Shown: positions 1-9,995 of the stretch, piece by piece
Layout of the letters: each line of letters starts with the position of its first letter
Numbering within the stretch: the first letter of the stretch is position 1
Assembly (NCBI RefSeq): GCF_044502415.1
Contig: NZ_CP172402.1
Reading direction: 5' to 3' (one strand)
DNA length: 64,000 nucleotides
Source: Haloimpatiens lingqiaonensis
Lineage (GTDB): Bacteria; Bacillota; Clostridia; Clostridiales; Clostridiaceae
Made by a program: the position numbers and the translations under genes
The notes under the pieces: generated by a model
Seen by the model: only the letters and a program-made list of their open reading frames with translations
Databases searched by the model: none
Told to the model about the DNA's origin: nothing

Positions 1-3000
1 CCCTTTCCTTTTCTTACCTTTTCCATTATGGTAAAGGCATCTTTATGCGGCAAGCCTTTGTATATCAAATAAACCATAATGTCATCTCTTGTGGCTATAC
101 AATCTTTCAGTGTAGTGTATCCTTCTTTTATATAATACTGAGCATTATTTATCCAAACATCCGTTCCATGAGATAGTCCAGATATTCTCACTAAATCAGA
201 AAATGTTTTAGGTTGCGTATCTACAAGCATTTGTCTTACGAATTTTGTTCCAAATTCAGGCAAACCATAACTTCCAACTTCGCACCCTAATTCTTCCTCT
301 GTAATTCCAAGGGCCTCAGGGGAAGTAAATAAACTCATAACTTTAGGATCGCCTAAAGGAACACTTCTAGGATCTATTCCAGTTAAATCTTTTAACATTC
401 TAAGCACTGTAGGGTCATCATGCCCAAGTATATCAAGTTTTAAAAGTCTACCACTTATAGAATGATAATCAAAGTGAGTAGTTATTATTTCTGAATTAGG
501 ATCATCTGCTGGGTGCTGTATAGGACAGAAATTATATATTTCATTATCTGCCGGCACAACCATTATTCCACCTGGATGCTGTCCAGAGGTTCTTTTAATT
601 CCAGTACAACCCTGAGTTAATCTTTCAATTTCTGCATTAGGAACCCTTTTGTTTCTTTCACTTAAGTATTTTTTTACAAATCCATAAGCGGTTTTATCTG
701 CTACAGTACCTATAGTACCAGCTTTAAAAGTGTGACCCTTTCCAAATAGAACTTCGGTATATTTATGAATATCTCCTTGGTTATCTCCAGAGAAATTCAG
801 ATCTATATCTGGTTCCTTATCTCCATTAAATCCAAGGAAAGTTTCAAATGGTATATCATGACCATCTTTTATTAATTGCTCTCCGCAATTAGGACAAACT
901 TTATCGGGCAAATCAAATCCTGATCCTATGCTACCGTCTGTGAAAAATTCACTATACTTACACTTAGGACATACATAGTGAGGTGGAAGACCATTTACCT
1001 CTGTTATGTTACACATAGTTGCAACTAAAGAAGAACCTACAGAACCTCTTGAACCTACTAAGTATCCATCGCTTAAAGATTTAGCTACAAGTTTCTGAGC
1101 TATTAAATATAAAACTGCATATCCATTATTAATTATGGAATTTAATTCTTTATCAATTCTTTCTTTCACTGTTGAAGGAAGAGGATCTCCATATATGTCA
1201 TGGGCCTTTTTAATGGTCATTTGCCTTATTTCTTCTTCTGAGCCTTCTATTTTAGGAGGGAAAGTTTCATCTGGTATAGGTTTTACCATTTCCACTTCAG
1301 CTGCAATTTTTTTAGTGTTGTAAATAACCACCTCTTTGGCTATATCCTCTCCTAAATAATTGAATTCTTCAAGCATTTCTTGTGTAGTTCTAAAGTATAG
1401 CGGTGCTTGATCATCTGCATCGTCAAAACCTTGACCTGCCATAAGTATTCTTCTAAAAACTTCATCCTTAGGATCCATAAAATGTACATCACAAGTAGCT
1501 ACCACAGGTTTATTATACTTCTTACCTAAATCATATATTTTTTTATTTATGGATTTTAACTCATCTACATTTTTTACTGTTCCATTTTTAACCATAAACA
1601 TATTATTTCCTACAGGTTGAATTTCTAAATAATCATAGAACTTTATAAGCTCTTCTAATTCTTCCTCAGAACTTCCTTGAAGAACAGCTTTATATATTTG
1701 TCCAGCTTCACAAGCTGATCCTATTATAAGTCCCTCTTTGTATTTTTCAATTAAACTTTTAGGCATTCTAGGTCTTCTGTGAAAATAATCTAAGTGGGCA
1801 TAAGATATCAATTTATAAAGATTTTTAATACCCGTTTGGTTTTTAGCTAAAATTATTAAATGATATGTAGGAGCTTTCTTTATATCAAAATTACCTATAT
1901 ATTCTTTATTTAATTGTTCTAAAGAATTAATCTCCTTATTATTTAATAATTTAAAACACTCTAACAATATATCTCCTGTAGCTTTGGCGTCATCTACAGC
2001 CCTATGATGATTATCTAAGGAAATATTTAAGTGTTTAGCTACAGTATCTAATTTATATCTCTTTAAAGTAGGAAAAAGATATTTGCACAGTGGTATTGTA
2101 TCCATTATTGCATTATTAAAGTTTATATTTAAGTCTCTACAATTTTTCTTTATAAAACTAGTATCAAAAGCCGCATTATGTGCTACCACTGTAGAATCAC
2201 CTATAAAGTCCATAAATCTAGGTAAAATATATTCTATAGTTTCTGCATTTCTAACATGTTCATTGGTTATACCTGTTAACTCTACTATTTTAGATGGTAT
2301 ATCCCTATTAGGATTTACAAATTCATTAAAGGAATCTATTATTCTGCCATTCTTTATTTTTACAGCTCCTATTTCAATGATTTTATCATTGTTACTAGAA
2401 AAACCGGTAGTTTCTATATCAAAAACTACAAATTCATCCTGAATGGTTTCATTGCCCTTAGCGCCTATAACTATAGGAACTCCATCGTCTACTAGGTAAG
2501 CTTCTACTCCATAAATTACTTTTATACCATATTTTTTAGAAGCATCCATAGCCTCCGGGAAAGCTTGAACTACCCCGTGGTCAGTGATAGCTATAGCTTC
2601 GTGCCCCCATTTAGCAGCTCTTTGTATTAATTGTGATGCGGAGGAAATACCATCCATAGAGCTCATGCCTGTATGTAAATGTAATTCAACTCTTTTTTCC
2701 TCACAAGTATCCATTTTATTTATTTTAAGAGCCTTGTTAACACTTCGCCCAAGCACTAAAATTTCTTTATAATAGGTATCAAATATAGCTTCTCCAAAAA
2801 CTTTACAACGAAGACCCTCTTTAATATCTTCCAATGCAGCTTCAGCTTCTGCAGGTTTTAAAAACATTTTTACTGCAATAGAACTAGTGTAGTCTGTAAT
2901 ATAAAATAAAACTATTTTCTTTCCGTTTCTTGCTTCTGTTACTTTAAGTTTAAATATATCTCCTTCTATAGCAACAAACCCTGAGGTTTCTGTAATTTCT

Positions 3001-3725
3001 GATATTTTAACCATATCTTCACTATTAACTTTTTTACCAATTATAACATTTTCATCTAAAGAAGCTGAAGAATTTCTCCTGCTTTCTCCATTATATTGAT
3101 ATTTAGAATTGGTCTTTTTACTATCATTTTTTTTGCTAGCACCGCTGCTTTGAGTTTCTTTTATTTCTTTTAGAACTTCTTTAATTAAACTTTTCTCTTC
3201 AATTTCCTTAAGTTTTACATAATTATCTTCAACTAATTTACTATTAAAAGTCAATTGTACTCTACAATTTATAGAGAACATATCTAATATACAATTCTTT
3301 ATTAAAATTTCAACTTTCCTATTTTTTAACAGCAAGCATAAAAATTCATTTCCACACTGAATCTTTAATAAGTCTTCCTGTACCTCTTTTTTGCAATTAT
3401 TTAAACATTCCTTAGCTATGGGCATATAATTTGTTACAGCGCCACATAAATCATTCCAATGACTGTTACACACTTCTTCCAAAGTAACATTTTTAATATC
3501 TTTATAACATATTAAGTGAATGTCATGAAAATATTTTAATCTTTTGCCTATTATATTTTTTAAAGTTTTCCTATATTCTTCATTTATATCCTTAGGAGTT
3601 CTTATTATCACATTTAACTTTTCACTTTTTTTAAAATATTGTATTCTCACTAATTCTATATCTTTTATAGACAAAGATTCTTTTTCAATATCCTCTTTTA
3701 GTAACTGTACTAGGCTGTTTTGCAT
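1..3725 (-). CDS. polC: DNA polymerase III PolC, alpha subunit with proofreading exonuclease (3' end beyond window)
   Basis: This is the Gram-positive replicative polymerase, which combines DNA synthesis and 3'-5' proofreading in one chain. About 1241 codons are visible, and the frame is still open at base 1 in a segment ending IMEKVRKGK, so roughly the last 190 residues of a usual 1430-residue PolC are missing. A PHP domain starts near residue 345 (HLHT) and is interrupted by a DEDDh exonuclease beginning FVVFDIETTGF near residue 435, with the later HNAAFD motif. A C4 zinc site (CPKC then CPNC) lies near residues 915-945 and the catalytic PDIDLNFSG near 971. That insertion of the exonuclease into PHP is diagnostic of PolC rather than DnaE. 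The ATG at 3725 has an AGGAGGAAA ribosome site. It follows ispG in the same direction, the usual firmicute order. Confidence 0.97.
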   Translation of the reverse strand, partial: MQNSLVQLLKEDIEKESLSIKDIELVRIQYFKKSEKLNVIIRTPKDINEEYRKTLKNIIGKRLKYFHDIHLICYKDIKNVTLEEVCNSHWNDLCGAVTNYMPIAKECLNNCKKEVQEDLLKIQCGNEFLCLLLKNRKVEILIKNCILDMFSINCRVQLTFNSKLVEDNYVKLKEIEEKSLIKEVLKEIKETQSSGASKKNDSKKTNSKYQYNGESRRNSSASLDENVIIGKKVNSEDMVKISEITETSGFVAIEGDIFKLKVTEARNGKKIVLFYITDYTSSIAVKMFLKPAEAEAALEDIKEGLRCKVFGEAIFDTYYKEILVLGRSVNKALKINKMDTCEEKRVELHLHTGMSSMDGISSASQLIQRAAKWGHEAIAITDHGVVQAFPEAMDASKKYGIKVIYGVEAYLVDDGVPIVIGAKGNETIQDEFVVFDIETTGFSSNNDKIIEIGAVKIKNGRIIDSFNEFVNPNRDIPSKIVELTGITNEHVRNAETIEYILPRFMDFIGDSTVVAHNAAFDTSFIKKNCRDLNINFNNAIMDTIPLCKYLFPTLKRYKLDTVAKHLNISLDNHHRAVDDAKATGDILLECFKLLNNKEINSLEQLNKEYIGNFDIKKAPTYHLIILAKNQTGIKNLYKLISYAHLDYFHRRPRMPKSLIEKYKEGLIIGSACEAGQIYKAVLQGSSEEELEELIKFYDYLEIQPVGNNMFMVKNGTVKNVDELKSINKKIYDLGKKYNKPVVATCDVHFMDPKDEVFRRILMAGQGFDDADDQAPLYFRTTQEMLEEFNYLGEDIAKEVVIYNTKKIAAEVEMVKPIPDETFPPKIEGSEEEIRQMTIKKAHDIYGDPLPSTVKERIDKELNSIINNGYAVLYLIAQKLVAKSLSDGYLVGSRGSVGSSLVATMCNITEVNGLPPHYVCPKCKYSEFFTDGSIGSGFDLPDKVCPNCGEQLIKDGHDIPFETFLGFNGDKEPDIDLNFSGDNQGDIHKYTEVLFGKGHTFKAGTIGTVADKTAYGFVKKYLSERNKRVPNAEIERLTQGCTGIKRTSGQHPGGIMVVPADNEIYNFCPIQHPADDPNSEIITTHFDYHSISGRLLKLDILGHDDPTVLRMLKDLTGIDPRSVPLGDPKVMSLFTSPEALGITEEELGCEVGSYGLPEFGTKFVRQMLVDTQPKTFSDLVRISGLSHGTDVWINNAQYYIKEGYTTLKDCIATRDDIMVYLIYKGLPHKDAFTIMEKVRKGK

Positions 3726-3766
3726 TTACATTTCCTCCTAGCAAAATATAAGATAATGTAATTAAT

Positions 3767-3800
3767 AATGCAGGATTTCAATTTAGTTGAATCCTGCATT
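3767..3800 (-). terminator. stem-loop between ispG and polC
   Basis: An 11-bp perfect inverted repeat (AATGCAGGATT / AATCCTGCATT) with a 12-base loop lies just after the ispG stop on the minus strand. The following bases are AT-rich but not a clean T-run, so it may be a weak terminator, attenuator or processing site rather than a full stop before polC. Confidence 0.45.
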
Positions 3801-3808
3801 AATTTATG

Positions 3809-4858
3809 TTAAAGTTTTTCTATTTCTTTAATTAGTTCTTTAACTAAATCTTCTTCTTTTACTTTCTTTATTATTTCTCCTTTTTTGAAAATCAATCCCT
3901 CACCTTTTCCTCCTGCTATACCTATATCTGCTTCTCTAGCTTCTCCTGGTCCATTAACTACACAACCCATTATAGCCACTTTAATATTCTTTTGGCAAGT
4001 AGTAAGTTTATCCTCTACTTCTTTTGCAATTCTTATGAGGTCAATTTGTGTTCTTCCACAAGTAGGACAGGATACAAATTCTATTCCTGATTTTAAATAT
4101 CCTAAAGACCTTAATATTTCCCTTCCTACTTTTACTTCTTCTATTGGTTCACCGGTTAAAGATACCCTTATAGTATCCCCTATTCCTTGAGATAAAAGGG
4201 AACCTATTCCTACACTAGACTTTATAGTACCCCTCCAGCTTGTTCCTGCCTCTGTTACCCCTAAGTGAAGAGGATAATCTACAGTTTTTGATATAAGCTT
4301 ATAACTTTCTATCATTTGCATAACATCTGAAGATTTTATTGAAATAGCTATATTGTTGAATCCTACGCTTTCCAATATATTTACATGCTCCAATGCACTT
4401 TCGACTAAAGCTTCTGGACAAACCCTTTTATACTTATCTAATAATTTTTTATCCAAGGAACCAGAGTTAACACCTATTCTTATTGGAATACCTTTTTCAT
4501 CAGCAGCTTTAGCTACTAATTTAACTCTTTCTATACTTCCTATATTTCCAGGATTTATTCTAAGACCATGTACTCCATTTTCTATAGACTTAAGAGCTAA
4601 TCTATAGTCAAAGTGTATATCCGCAACTAGTGGGATTTTTATTTTAGACACTATGTGTTTTATAGCTTCACTGGCCTCTTCATCAGGTACAGCACATCTT
4701 ATTATGTCACAGCCAGCTTCCTCTAATTGTATTATTTGTTTAACAGTCTTTTCTGCATCTCGTGTATCTGTATTGGTCATTGATTGCACAGTAATTTTAG
4801 AATCACCGCCAACATATATATCACCAATTTTTAATTTTCTAGTATTTCGTCTAATCAT
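3809..4858 (-). CDS. ispG: 4-hydroxy-3-methylbut-2-enyl diphosphate synthase (flavodoxin), IspG/GcpE
   Basis: IspG is the penultimate enzyme of the MEP isoprenoid pathway, reductively converting MEcPP to HMBPP with a [4Fe-4S] cluster. The 349-residue protein is the usual length of the short bacterial form. The TIM-barrel half is recognisable from IRCAVPDEE and ADIHFDYRLAL, and the C-terminal cluster half has the ligand cysteines in CPTCGR (about residues 264 and 267) and in CVVNGPGEA (about 299). It lies 13 bp after rseP and two genes after dxr, so two MEP enzymes and a site-2 protease form one transcription unit. Start ATG at 4858. Confidence 0.97.
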   Translation of the reverse strand: MIRRNTRKLKIGDIYVGGDSKITVQSMTNTDTRDAEKTVKQIIQLEEAGCDIIRCAVPDEEASEAIKHIVSKIKIPLVADIHFDYRLALKSIENGVHGLRINPGNIGSIERVKLVAKAADEKGIPIRIGVNSGSLDKKLLDKYKRVCPEALVESALEHVNILESVGFNNIAISIKSSDVMQMIESYKLISKTVDYPLHLGVTEAGTSWRGTIKSSVGIGSLLSQGIGDTIRVSLTGEPIEEVKVGREILRSLGYLKSGIEFVSCPTCGRTQIDLIRIAKEVEDKLTTCQKNIKVAIMGCVVNGPGEAREADIGIAGGKGEGLIFKKGEIIKKVKEEDLVKELIKEIEKL

Positions 4859-4871
4859 ATAATTTCATCTC

Positions 4872-5891
4872 CTATAATTTTAAAGGATAAAGTATATCTT
4901 TTATAGTAACTAATATGGCAAAAGATATTAGCACTATAAAACCAACATAAGTAATTTTACCTATTTTTTCTTCATTTAACTTTCTTCCAATTATTATTTC
5001 AATGATGGATACTATAATCCAGCCTCCATCCAAAGCTGGAATAGGTAAAAGATTAAATATTGCCAGTTGTACGCTTATATAAGCACTAATCCAAAGCAAT
5101 GTAAGAATTCCCGCTTCTGCTGCTTTAGCAGATATTCTCATAACGCTAACAGGTCCCCCAACACCACTTAAAGGAACTTTCTTTTGAAAAAGCCCACCTA
5201 AAAACTTAAAAGTTTCTCTTGTTAATGAAGCCGTTTCTTCAAATCCTTGTGATATAGCTCCAAAAAACGTAGTCTTTTCTATAGTAGGATATACACCAAT
5301 TATATATCTATTTTCTTCTGGTACTTCTTTAGATTTTAGTTTTTTGGTTATAGTCTTATTTTTTCTTAATAATGTTATTTGCATTTCTTCACCTTTTTTT
5401 ACATTAATAGCTTTAACAAAATCATCCCATGAAGAAATCTTTGTTTCGTCTACGCCAATTATCTTATCTCCCTTTAGTATACCTGCAGCATGAGCAGGAG
5501 TATTCAATTCAACCTTACTTACTATAGGAACTTTTACACCATTTGCATAACCTATTATTGAAAATAGTATTATTGCTAAAATAAAATTCATTATTGGACC
5601 TGCAGCTACAATGGATAGCTTCTGTATTGGCTTTTTATTGTTTAAAGCCCTTTCATCAGAACATTCCTCTCCCTGCTCCCCCAGCATTTTTACATATCCA
5701 CCAAAAGGTATGGCTCTTAATGAATATTCAGTTTCCTTTCCTTTTTTGCCTAAAAGCTTAGGCCCCATTCCAACAGAAAACTCTTCAACTTTTACATTAT
5801 TTAATTTAGCAATAAAAAAGTGTCCTAACTCATGACCTATTATTAATACGCTAAAAGCCAACAATGCTAATAAAAGATAAAATATATTCAC
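4872..5891 (-). CDS. rseP: RseP/RasP-type intramembrane site-2 zinc metalloprotease with PDZ domain
   Basis: This is a membrane zinc protease that cleaves transmembrane segments, classically of anti-sigma factors and leftover signal peptides. HELGH at residues 20-24 sits in the first membrane helix and supplies zinc ligands and the catalytic Glu. A PDZ-like region covers about residues 105-190, and LLPIPALDGG near 285 is the second conserved membrane motif with the third zinc ligand. The length of 339 aa is normal. It sits between dxr and ispG, the conserved firmicute arrangement. The substrate cannot be read from this sequence. Confidence 0.95.
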   Translation of the reverse strand: MNIFYLLLALLAFSVLIIGHELGHFFIAKLNNVKVEEFSVGMGPKLLGKKGKETEYSLRAIPFGGYVKMLGEQGEECSDERALNNKKPIQKLSIVAAGPIMNFILAIILFSIIGYANGVKVPIVSKVELNTPAHAAGILKGDKIIGVDETKISSWDDFVKAINVKKGEEMQITLLRKNKTITKKLKSKEVPEENRYIIGVYPTIEKTTFFGAISQGFEETASLTRETFKFLGGLFQKKVPLSGVGGPVSVMRISAKAAEAGILTLLWISAYISVQLAIFNLLPIPALDGGWIIVSIIEIIIGRKLNEEKIGKITYVGFIVLISFAILVTIKDILYPLKL

Positions 5892-5911
5892 AAAAATTCC
5901 CCTTCCTAATA

Positions 5912-7063
5912 TTAATAAGTACTATAGATATATTTTCTTACTTCGTTATCCATATTTAATATATCCTCTATTTCAGGTTCTTTTATATTATTAAATTTTC
6001 CTAAACAATGCTCTATTATGTCCTCTATTTGTAAGTATCCTATTTTTTCTCTTAAAAACAAATCTACTACAACCTCATTAGCACTGTTAAGAACAGTAGG
6101 CATTAAGCCTCCTATTTTCCCAGCTTCATAAGCTAATCTTAAACACCCGAAGGTATTCATATCTGGTTTTTCAAAAGTAAGTGTGTTTAAAGTATAAAAA
6201 TCTAAAGAATTTATAACTTTATTTTTTCTAATTGGATAGTTTAATGCATATTGTATAGGTAATTTCATGTCAGGGTCTGCAAGTTGAGCAATTATACTTC
6301 CGTCTATGTATTCAATCATTGAATGTATGATGCTTTGAGGGTGAACAACTACTTGAATATTATCATAATCTACATCAAAAAGCCAATGAGCTTCAATTAC
6401 TTCTAATCCCTTATTCATTAAAGTAGAAGAATCTATAGAGATCTTTTTTCCCATATTCCACTTTGGATGTTTGAGAGCCTGTAAAGGTGTTATATTCTTT
6501 AATTGTTCTTTAGTTTTACCTTTAAAAGGACCACCGGAAGCTGTCAATAATATCTTATTTATATCTTCTTTTTTATTCCCCTGTAAACATTGAAATATTG
6601 CACCGTGCTCTGAATCTACAGGAAGTATATTTATGTTATTTTTTAATGCTTCCCTTTTTACTATTTCCCCTGCAACTACTAAAGTTTCTTTATTAGCTAA
6701 AGCTATATCTTTTTTTGCTTTTATAGCTTCTATAGTAGGTATTAATCCTATCATACCCACAACTGATGTAACTACTGTATTAACTTCCTCTAATGTAGAT
6801 ATAAATTTTAAACCTTCCATGCCATAAAGAACCTTTGTATTTAAATTCATACCCTTACAATAATCTCTTACCTTTTCATACGCTTCTTTATCCATCATTA
6901 CTGCATAGGGTACATTAAATTCTTCTATAATTTCTATTATTTTATGGTAGCTTTTGTTAGCCGAAATACCTTTCAAACAAAAACTTTCTCTTTCTTTTCT
7001 AATTACATCTAGAGTTTGAGTTCCAATAGAACCCGTTGCACCTAGTATAGTTATGTTTTTCAA
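5912..7063 (-). CDS. dxr: 1-deoxy-D-xylulose-5-phosphate reductoisomerase
   Basis: Dxr commits deoxyxylulose phosphate to the MEP pathway by NADPH-dependent rearrangement and reduction to MEP. The N-terminal Rossmann motif GATGSIGTQTLDVIR is at residues 8-22. The metal and substrate site is visible in LPVDSEHGAIFQ and in SIDSSTLMNKGLEVIEAHW. The 383-residue length is typical. Its stop lies 20 bp before rseP on the same strand, so it probably shares a transcript with rseP and ispG. Confidence 0.97.
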   Translation of the reverse strand: MKNITILGATGSIGTQTLDVIRKERESFCLKGISANKSYHKIIEIIEEFNVPYAVMMDKEAYEKVRDYCKGMNLNTKVLYGMEGLKFISTLEEVNTVVTSVVGMIGLIPTIEAIKAKKDIALANKETLVVAGEIVKREALKNNINILPVDSEHGAIFQCLQGNKKEDINKILLTASGGPFKGKTKEQLKNITPLQALKHPKWNMGKKISIDSSTLMNKGLEVIEAHWLFDVDYDNIQVVVHPQSIIHSMIEYIDGSIIAQLADPDMKLPIQYALNYPIRKNKVINSLDFYTLNTLTFEKPDMNTFGCLRLAYEAGKIGGLMPTVLNSANEVVVDLFLREKIGYLQIEDIIEHCLGKFNNIKEPEIEDILNMDNEVRKYIYSTY

Positions 7064-7077
7064 ATGTCACCACTCCC

Positions 7078-8034
7078 TTAAGTTAAAATTGTCTCTTTTG
7101 CAGTTAATACATATAAAGGTCCCATAAACATACCTGCTACTCCAAAGAATTTTATACCAATATAAAATGATATAATAGCAGCTACTGGATGAATTTTAAA
7201 CTTATTGCTCACAAATTTAGCTTCCATTATACTTCTATTTATAGCCAATAATAGATATAATAAAATTAAACCTATTCCTATTATATACTTTTTATAATAA
7301 ATTTTATAGAGTATTAGAGGAATAAAAACTATTATAGTACCAATATAAGGTATTATATCTAATATACCACATACTAATCCCAAGGCTATAGGGTGTTCTA
7401 TTCTTAAAATAAAAAATCCCAATATAGTTTCTATAGTAGTAATTATAACTAAACATATCTCTATTTGTAAAATACTATTAAGAGTATATATCTTATTTTT
7501 TATATTCATATAATTTTTTTCAGTAATCAGTTCTTTAATATATTTTTCTAAAAGATTTTTATCCGTTAATATAAAATATACTATCACATTTCCAATGAAA
7601 TAAGCTAAAATACCCTCAAAGGTATAAAAAGCACCTTTTTTTATAAATGGATTGTTGCATATATTCCATATTATATTTTTTATATTATTTAAAAACAGTT
7701 CTATGTCTTTTATATTTACAATTGGGGGTATATTAAATCTTTTGTTAGATAAAATATACTCAAGTTTAAACACATCAACATTATTAAATATAAAATTTCC
7801 AACTGATAAAATAACTAAAAAAAATAATATATTAATAAATAGTATACTCATGAAAGCATTTATCTTATTATTAAATATTCTGTGTTTGCAAAAAAATTTA
7901 TATAGAGGATTTGAAAAATAAAAAATAATTACTATTGTAAAAAATGGCTTAAAATATTTTTTTATTAGTAATGTCAATAAAACAAAAAGAAATAATAGCA
8001 AAATACATTTAATTAGTTTTTTATATCTCTCCAA
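7078..8034 (-). CDS. AI-2E family (YtvI-like) membrane protein
   Basis: This is a 318-residue, very hydrophobic protein with about eight predicted membrane helices. The C-terminal half carries the family pattern: GLVCGILDIIPYIGTIIVF, then MEAKFVSNKFKIHPV, then FGVAGMFMGP. In Bacillus a related protein, YtvI, is linked to sporulation; others of this family are permeases or ion transporters, so the substrate is unknown. The start is TTG (8034), preceded by GGAG at an 8-base spacing; no better ATG is visible upstream. It lies 14 bp ahead of dxr and is probably cotranscribed with it. Confidence 0.75.
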   Translation of the reverse strand: MERYKKLIKCILLLFLFVLLTLLIKKYFKPFFTIVIIFYFSNPLYKFFCKHRIFNNKINAFMSILFINILFFLVILSVGNFIFNNVDVFKLEYILSNKRFNIPPIVNIKDIELFLNNIKNIIWNICNNPFIKKGAFYTFEGILAYFIGNVIVYFILTDKNLLEKYIKELITEKNYMNIKNKIYTLNSILQIEICLVIITTIETILGFFILRIEHPIALGLVCGILDIIPYIGTIIVFIPLILYKIYYKKYIIGIGLILLYLLLAINRSIMEAKFVSNKFKIHPVAAIISFYIGIKFFGVAGMFMGPLYVLTAKETILT

Positions 8035-8317
8035 TATATTTTCTCCATATAAGTGTTATATAATAATATATTCTTTATATAAATATATATTAATTTATTT
8101 TCATCTTATTATTTTGATTTTGTATTTTTAAATTTTTGATTTGCTTGGTTTACTTTTAATTGTAAAAACATAATTTTAATTATGTAAACTAACTTTGTGC
8201 AACTTTCAATTATCAATGGTAAAATTACTCTATATTAGATATTGAATATAAAAACTTCAGCTCCAATTAAAAAGAAGGGAAAAAACTGATAGTAACAAGT
8301 GGCAGAATACTAGATAC
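8035..8317. other. AT-rich intergenic stretch between the YtvI-like gene and cdsA
   Basis: This interval is extremely AT-rich. I see no open frame with a ribosome site. It should contain the promoter of the YtvI-like/dxr/rseP/ispG unit, but no -35/-10 pair stands out from the background. Confidence 0.5.
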
Positions 8318-8347
8318 AAAAAAAACGCCAAGTTCTATAACTCAGCG
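8318..8347 (-). terminator. intrinsic terminator after cdsA
   Basis: On the minus strand, just past the cdsA stop, a hairpin with AGTT/AACT and CGC/GCG segments separated by a TG mismatch is followed by eight T residues (plus-strand A-run 8318-8325). Confidence 0.75.
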
Positions 8348-8354
8348 CTTTTTA

Positions 8355-9155
8355 CTATATAGCAATAATTATGCTTATATAAGAATAGACAATTACTGAT
8401 GCAAATAGTATACTATCAAATCTATCTAAAATTCCTCCATGGCCAGGTATTAAGTTACTGTAATCTTTGAGACCTACCAATCTTTTAATAGATGAAGCTA
8501 CCAAATCACCAAATTGACAAAATACCCCGCACAGTAATCCTATAAATATGAAATGATATATTTCTATATTTATTCCTAAGTTATGTAAAAAAAAGCCGTA
8601 CACTCCACAAGCTAATGTACTTCCTAATAATCCTCCTAAAGAACCTTCGATACTTTTGTTAGGACTTACCCTTGGATTTAATTTTCTCTTTCCAAAGTTT
8701 TTTCCTACATAATATGCAGTTGTATCGCATAACCAAGAGGATAAAAATACTAACCAAATAAGATAATTTCCATGTGGCTTTTGTTCAATTAGACTTATAA
8801 AACTAAAAAATACCGCTACATAAATAAATGCTAATATCGTAATACCCACATCAATAAAATTGTGTTTTTCACTTAAAACAGGTATACATAAACATATGAA
8901 AGTAAAGATTGAAATACTTATTAAAAATATATTGCTAGATTCAAATTTATTTAAAAACAAATAATATAAAATGCAAAATGCATATGCAAATACACTTAAA
9001 GCATTTATATTTTTTTGTTTTGAAGCATTAAAAAATTCATACATACCCATAAGTGATAATGCTAATAATAAAAACTTAAGTAAATTTCCCCCAATAAAAA
9101 GAAATATAAGTAATGGTGCTAAGATTAATGCTCCTAAATAACGTTTATTTTTCAT
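8355..9155 (-). CDS. cdsA: phosphatidate cytidylyltransferase (CDP-diglyceride synthase)
   Basis: CdsA makes CDP-diacylglycerol from phosphatidic acid and CTP, the branch point for membrane phospholipids. It is a 266-residue polytopic membrane protein with about eight helices. The C-terminal signature is clear: SIKRLVGLKDYSNLIPGHGG followed by ILDRFDS. It ends the frr-uppS-cdsA run, starts 10 bp after uppS, and is followed by a terminator. Confidence 0.96.
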   Translation of the reverse strand: MKNKRYLGALILAPLLIFLFIGGNLLKFLLLALSLMGMYEFFNASKQKNINALSVFAYAFCILYYLFLNKFESSNIFLISISIFTFICLCIPVLSEKHNFIDVGITILAFIYVAVFFSFISLIEQKPHGNYLIWLVFLSSWLCDTTAYYVGKNFGKRKLNPRVSPNKSIEGSLGGLLGSTLACGVYGFFLHNLGINIEIYHFIFIGLLCGVFCQFGDLVASSIKRLVGLKDYSNLIPGHGGILDRFDSILFASVIVYSYISIIIAI

Positions 9156-9165
9156 ATTCCCCTCC

Positions 9166-9945
9166 TTATTTTATTCCTCCAAAACGCCTGTTTCTATGCT
9201 GATAGTCATAAATAGCTTCGTATAAATTTTCTCTAGTAAAATCAGGCCATTTTATATTTGAATACCAAAATTCAGAATATGCACATTGCCATAATAGAAA
9301 ATTGCTTATGCGCTGCTCTCCACTTGGTCTTATAATAATATCTGGATCTGGCATTCCAGAAGTATATAAGTAATTTGAAAGTGTTTCATCTTTAATATCT
9401 TCTTCCTTAATTTTTCCTTCATTTAAATCGCTATACATATTCTTAAAAGCCATTATTATTTCATCTCGTCCACCATAGTTTAGGGCTAAATTTAAAACAA
9501 GTCCTGTGTTATTTTTTGTTTTTTCATAAGCTTTTATCAACTCTTCTTCGCATATTCTTGGCAATTTAGAAATATTACCTATACTATTTATAACTACATT
9601 GTTAGAATTTAATTCTTCAAATTCATTTTTAAGATACTCCACCAATAGTTTCATAAGTGCATTAACCTCATCCTTAGGCCTCTTCCAATTTTCCGTAGAA
9701 AAGGCATACAAGGTTAAATATTTGATTCCTAAGCTATTACATGCTTTTACTATATCTCTTATGGTTTCTACTCCGGCTTTATGCCCCATTGTTCTAGGTA
9801 AATTCTTTTCTTTTGCCCATCTTCCATTGCCATCCATTATTATAGCTATATGTTTGGGAATATTATTTAAATCTAATTTATCTAGAATGTTTTTTTCATT
9901 TTCTTCTCTTAATTTTTTTCTATTTTTAAAAAAAAGGAATTTCAT
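9166..9945 (-). CDS. uppS: isoprenyl transferase, undecaprenyl diphosphate synthase
   Basis: UppS is the cis-prenyltransferase that elongates farnesyl diphosphate to the C55 lipid carrier of cell-wall synthesis. HIAIIMDGNGRWAKE contains the catalytic Asp and P-loop-like Asn/Gly/Arg, and the C-terminal RPSGEQRISNFLLWQ and SEFWYSNIKWPDF are conserved family blocks. The 259-residue length includes about 20 extra basic residues at the N terminus. An ATG at 9945 has a GGGGGTACCTC-like leader. A perfect hairpin lies just upstream, between frr and this gene. Confidence 0.96.
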   Translation of the reverse strand: MKFLFFKNRKKLREENEKNILDKLDLNNIPKHIAIIMDGNGRWAKEKNLPRTMGHKAGVETIRDIVKACNSLGIKYLTLYAFSTENWKRPKDEVNALMKLLVEYLKNEFEELNSNNVVINSIGNISKLPRICEEELIKAYEKTKNNTGLVLNLALNYGGRDEIIMAFKNMYSDLNEGKIKEEDIKDETLSNYLYTSGMPDPDIIIRPSGEQRISNFLLWQCAYSEFWYSNIKWPDFTRENLYEAIYDYQHRNRRFGGIK

Positions 9946-9966
9946 GAGGTACCCCCTTCTATATAA

Positions 9967-9992
9967 TTAAACCTGCACTAATGCAGGTTTAA
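9967..9992 (-). promoter_or_regulatory. perfect hairpin in the frr-uppS spacer
   Basis: An 11-bp perfect stem (TTAAACCTGCA / TGCAGGTTTAA) with a four-base loop lies about 20 bases ahead of the uppS start on the minus strand. There is no T-run after it, so it looks more like an mRNA-processing or attenuation element than a terminator. Confidence 0.5.
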
Positions 9993-9995
9993 TTA

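Noticed and set aside
3885..4862. Plus-strand frames opposite ispG, and similar frames opposite most other genes
   Set aside because: They are Pro/Ser/Phe-rich complements of real coding sequence, with no ribosome sites or recognisable domains.
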